From Oscillospiraceae bacterium (GTDB taxonomy: Bacteria; Bacillota; Clostridia; Oscillospirales; Oscillospiraceae): DNA of 64,000 nt. The translations under genes were made by a program, and so were the position numbers. Below, piece by piece: positions 62,114-64,000 of this stretch. The notes beneath the pieces were generated by a model. The model was given only the letters and a program-made list of their open reading frames with translations, ran no database searches and had not been told where the DNA came from. Position 1 is the stretch's first letter; every line of letters starts with the position of its first letter. The stretch spans positions 1-64,000 of the forward strand of contig WRLE01000007.1 of NCBI GenBank assembly GCA_009777775.1, in the 5' to 3' direction.

Positions 62114-63415
62114 TTGCATACAGTCCATACGGACAACATATTTCCCGGTGTTGAACTAACTTGCATCAATACAGATAAATTTAAAACAGGTACATTATCA
62201 ATCAACTTAGTTAGCAATCTAAACCGCGAGACTGCTGCACATACCGCCTTACTTCCCCGTGTGCTGCGACGAGGTTCCAAGGACTATCCAGACATGGAAC
62301 GCATTTCATCTGCTCTGGATGAGCTATATGGTGCACGGATTGAGCCCACAATCAGAAAGAAAGGCGAACTCCATTGCATCGGTTTCCATGTGGACTTTCC
62401 AGACGACCGCTTCATTGGCAGTAGTGGGAATCTATTGGAAGAAACTGCAACTCTAGCGGGTGGGATATTATTAGCACCTGATTTAAGTGGCGGTTTATTA
62501 AGGGATGACTATGTGCAAAGCGAAAAAAAGAACCTCATAGATGACATCCGTTCGATTATCAACGATAAACGTGGATATTCCGTGGATCGCCTCTTGGAAG
62601 AAATGTGTTCTGGCGAAGCCTACAGCATCAACAGACTGGGCAGTGAAACCGAAGCATTGAAAATCACTCCCCAATCCCTTACGGAATGTTATCTCAATAT
62701 GATATCCGAAGCAAAATTGGAGATATATTATTGCGGCACCGCTAAGCCCGAACAAGTGAAGTCCGCCTTGCAAAACGCTCTTGCAAATTTGCCCCAAAGA
62801 AATAACTTACCCAAACTAGGTACTGAAATTATTCTTTATCCACCAAGTGATGCGCCAAAAAGAGTGGTGGAAACCCTTGATGTCACCCAGGGCAAGCTGG
62901 TGGCAGGTTTTCGACTTGGAAAAGCCATGGAAAACAACCCCGATTATCCTGCGCTTATGCTCTTCAATGCCATATATGGTTCTGGAGTTATGTCAAAACT
63001 ATTTCTCAATGTTAGAGAAAAGTTAGCATTGTGTTATTACGCAAGTTCTTCCCTGGATAAACATAAAGGAATCATGCTTGTCTCTTCAGGTGTGGAATAT
63101 GCTAATTTTGAAGTTGCTTTAAAAGAAATCCTTGCCCAGTTAGATCATGTGAAAAACGGTGATATAAGCGATGTGGAAATGAATGCCGCTAAAGGAACGA
63201 TTACAACTTCCATTAAAGCTTCCATGGATCGTCCCGCTGGATTACTGGAATTATATTTCGATGGCTCAGTATCTGCAATCCAGTACGACCCTGAAAAGCT
63301 CTGCGAAATGATAGAGGCTGTAAGCGTTGATCAAATAGTGAATACAGCCGCTGAGATAAACACTGACACCATATATTTTCTCACAGGGGAAAATGATGAT
63401 GGAACGAGAAACTAG
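62114..63415 (+). CDS. yfmF: M16-family peptidase-like protein YfmF
   Basis: I choose TTG 62114 because GGAG (62101-62104) lies 9 nt upstream; TTG 62105 is too close to it. The 433-residue protein has the M16 fold but no HxxEH zinc site near its N-terminus (AHTALLPRVLRRGSKDYPDMERIS), as is usual for the non-catalytic YfmF half. It pairs with YfmH, whose gene begins 107 bp downstream. NCBI family naming links this pair to EF-P 5-aminopentanol modification in Bacillus; here that is inferred by homology only. Confidence 0.85.
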   Translation: MHTVHTDNIFPGVELTCINTDKFKTGTLSINLVSNLNRETAAHTALLPRVLRRGSKDYPDMERISSALDELYGARIEPTIRKKGELHCIGFHVDFPDDRFIGSSGNLLEETATLAGGILLAPDLSGGLLRDDYVQSEKKNLIDDIRSIINDKRGYSVDRLLEEMCSGEAYSINRLGSETEALKITPQSLTECYLNMISEAKLEIYYCGTAKPEQVKSALQNALANLPQRNNLPKLGTEIILYPPSDAPKRVVETLDVTQGKLVAGFRLGKAMENNPDYPALMLFNAIYGSGVMSKLFLNVREKLALCYYASSSLDKHKGIMLVSSGVEYANFEVALKEILAQLDHVKNGDISDVEMNAAKGTITTSIKASMDRPAGLLELYFDGSVSAIQYDPEKLCEMIEAVSVDQIVNTAAEINTDTIYFLTGENDDGTRN

Positions 63416-63522
63416 CGCAAATACATTCACTAGCACAGTTTTACTTATATTATAATAAAACAGACTTAATGTTATCATATGAAATCAAGATACGAAGCAT
63501 CAACGATGAAAGGTCGAGATAT

Positions 63523-64000
63523 ATGGAACACAGACAATATCCCCAAATTGGAGAACAGCTATATATTGAAAAACTCGCCAATGGCTTATCGATATTTGCG
63601 GTGCCAAAAGCTGCTTATCACAAAAGCTTTGCATTTTATGCTGTAGATTATGGCGGAGTTGACAGGCGTTTCAATCTTTCTGGGACATGGATCGATACAC
63701 CTCAAGGAGTTGCACATTTTCTCGAACATGAAATGTTTGACATGGAATATGGTGATGCATTGACAAAGCTTTCGTCCAATGGAGCAAATCCCAACGCATT
63801 CACCTCCAGCGATATTACTGCATATTATTTCGAATGCACAGAAAAATTCGATGAGAATCTGGACACATTGCTCAGTTTCGTTTCCACTCCTTATTTTTCC
63901 GATACCAGCGTGGTGAAAGAACAAGGTATTATCGGGCAAGAAATACGCATGGGAGAAGATGATCCCGACTATAATGTATATTACAATTTGATGAAATCTC
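63523..64000 (+). CDS. yfmH: M16-family peptidase YfmH, 3' end outside window
   Basis: From ATG 63523 (AAAGG upstream) 159 codons are open to the window edge. The N-terminal M16 domain has the inverted zinc motif HFLEHEMF (H-x-x-E-H) and NPNAFTSSDITAYYFECTEKFDENLD, so this is the catalytic half of the YfmF/YfmH pair. The C-terminal part is missing from the window. Confidence 0.85.
   Translation, partial: MEHRQYPQIGEQLYIEKLANGLSIFAVPKAAYHKSFAFYAVDYGGVDRRFNLSGTWIDTPQGVAHFLEHEMFDMEYGDALTKLSSNGANPNAFTSSDITAYYFECTEKFDENLDTLLSFVSTPYFSDTSVVKEQGIIGQEIRMGEDDPDYNVYYNLMKS

Overview
The window looks like chromosomal DNA of an anaerobic, moderately AT-rich Gram-positive bacterium of the Clostridia. The signs are a complete Rnf complex (CDGEAB), an Rnf-linked methylene-tetrahydrofolate reductase cluster, long-form HPF, an AbrB/SpoVT regulator, an SLH-domain surface protein, a ywiB-like DUF1934 gene beside argS, a PucR regulator, and strong AGGAGG ribosome sites. 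Genus cannot be told from this sequence. There is no rRNA, CRISPR array, insertion sequence or phage structural gene; one tRNA-Gly is present.

Region 1 (1-19.6 kb) is accessory. It holds scattered enzymes (GNAT, EFR1 ferredoxin-flavodoxin, MBL-rhodanese protein, a GNAT-HIT fusion, methyltransferase, 2-hydroxyacid dehydrogenase, cysteine-cluster protein), two unrelated ATPases with restless-gene character, and from 12.5 to 19 kb a partly decayed defence/toxin-antitoxin island. That island contains hicBA, a RelB-like antitoxin whose toxin is reduced to nine codons, a UvrD-like helicase lacking its Walker A end, a DarT-like ADP-ribosyltransferase coupled to an ADP-ribosylglycohydrolase, an AbiE pair whose toxin has an in-frame stop at codon 7, and a 39-codon remnant that looks like the start of a SNF2-type helicase. 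The DarT-like/ARH pair, both apparently intact, is the best candidate for an under-described system: ADP-ribosylation toxin and eraser, with a helicase that is probably their original partner.

Region 2 (19.7-36.9 kb), nearly all on the minus strand, carries housekeeping and envelope genes: argS, DUF1934, murI, a 1182-residue SLH/CAP/Ig surface protein, (plus strand) an AbrB-type regulator, hpf, a coiled-coil DivIVA-like protein, a transglutaminase-like lipoprotein lacking its catalytic Cys, and a topoisomerase IV-like parE/parC pair split by a copper-amine-oxidase-N-domain surface protein.

Region 3 (37-49.8 kb), plus strand: a strong promoter and structured leader precede a MetV-RnfC2 fusion, a second MetV and MetF; then murA, rlmH, a DUF2007-like gene, phosphoglucomutase, a PucR regulator, a DUF362 ferredoxin-type protein and a GAF hybrid histidine kinase with a clear terminator.

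Region 4 (49.8-61.8 kb), minus strand: tRNA-Gly(TCC), an EF-G-like GTPase, a degenerate P-type-ATPase-like membrane protein, rlmB, metK and the rnf operon. MetVF/RnfC2 could pass electrons between NADH/ferredoxin and methylene-THF, and the Rnf complex would couple ferredoxin oxidation to ion pumping. Region 5 (62.1-64 kb), plus strand: the paired M16 peptidase genes yfmF/yfmH, the second running off the window.

Repeats are a marked trait: heptanucleotide arrays sit exactly at the 3' ends of argS, parC and metK; a ~150-bp composite repeat occurs three times upstream of argS; and a GTGTCAT...GCGAAG hairpin family is dispersed at several places.
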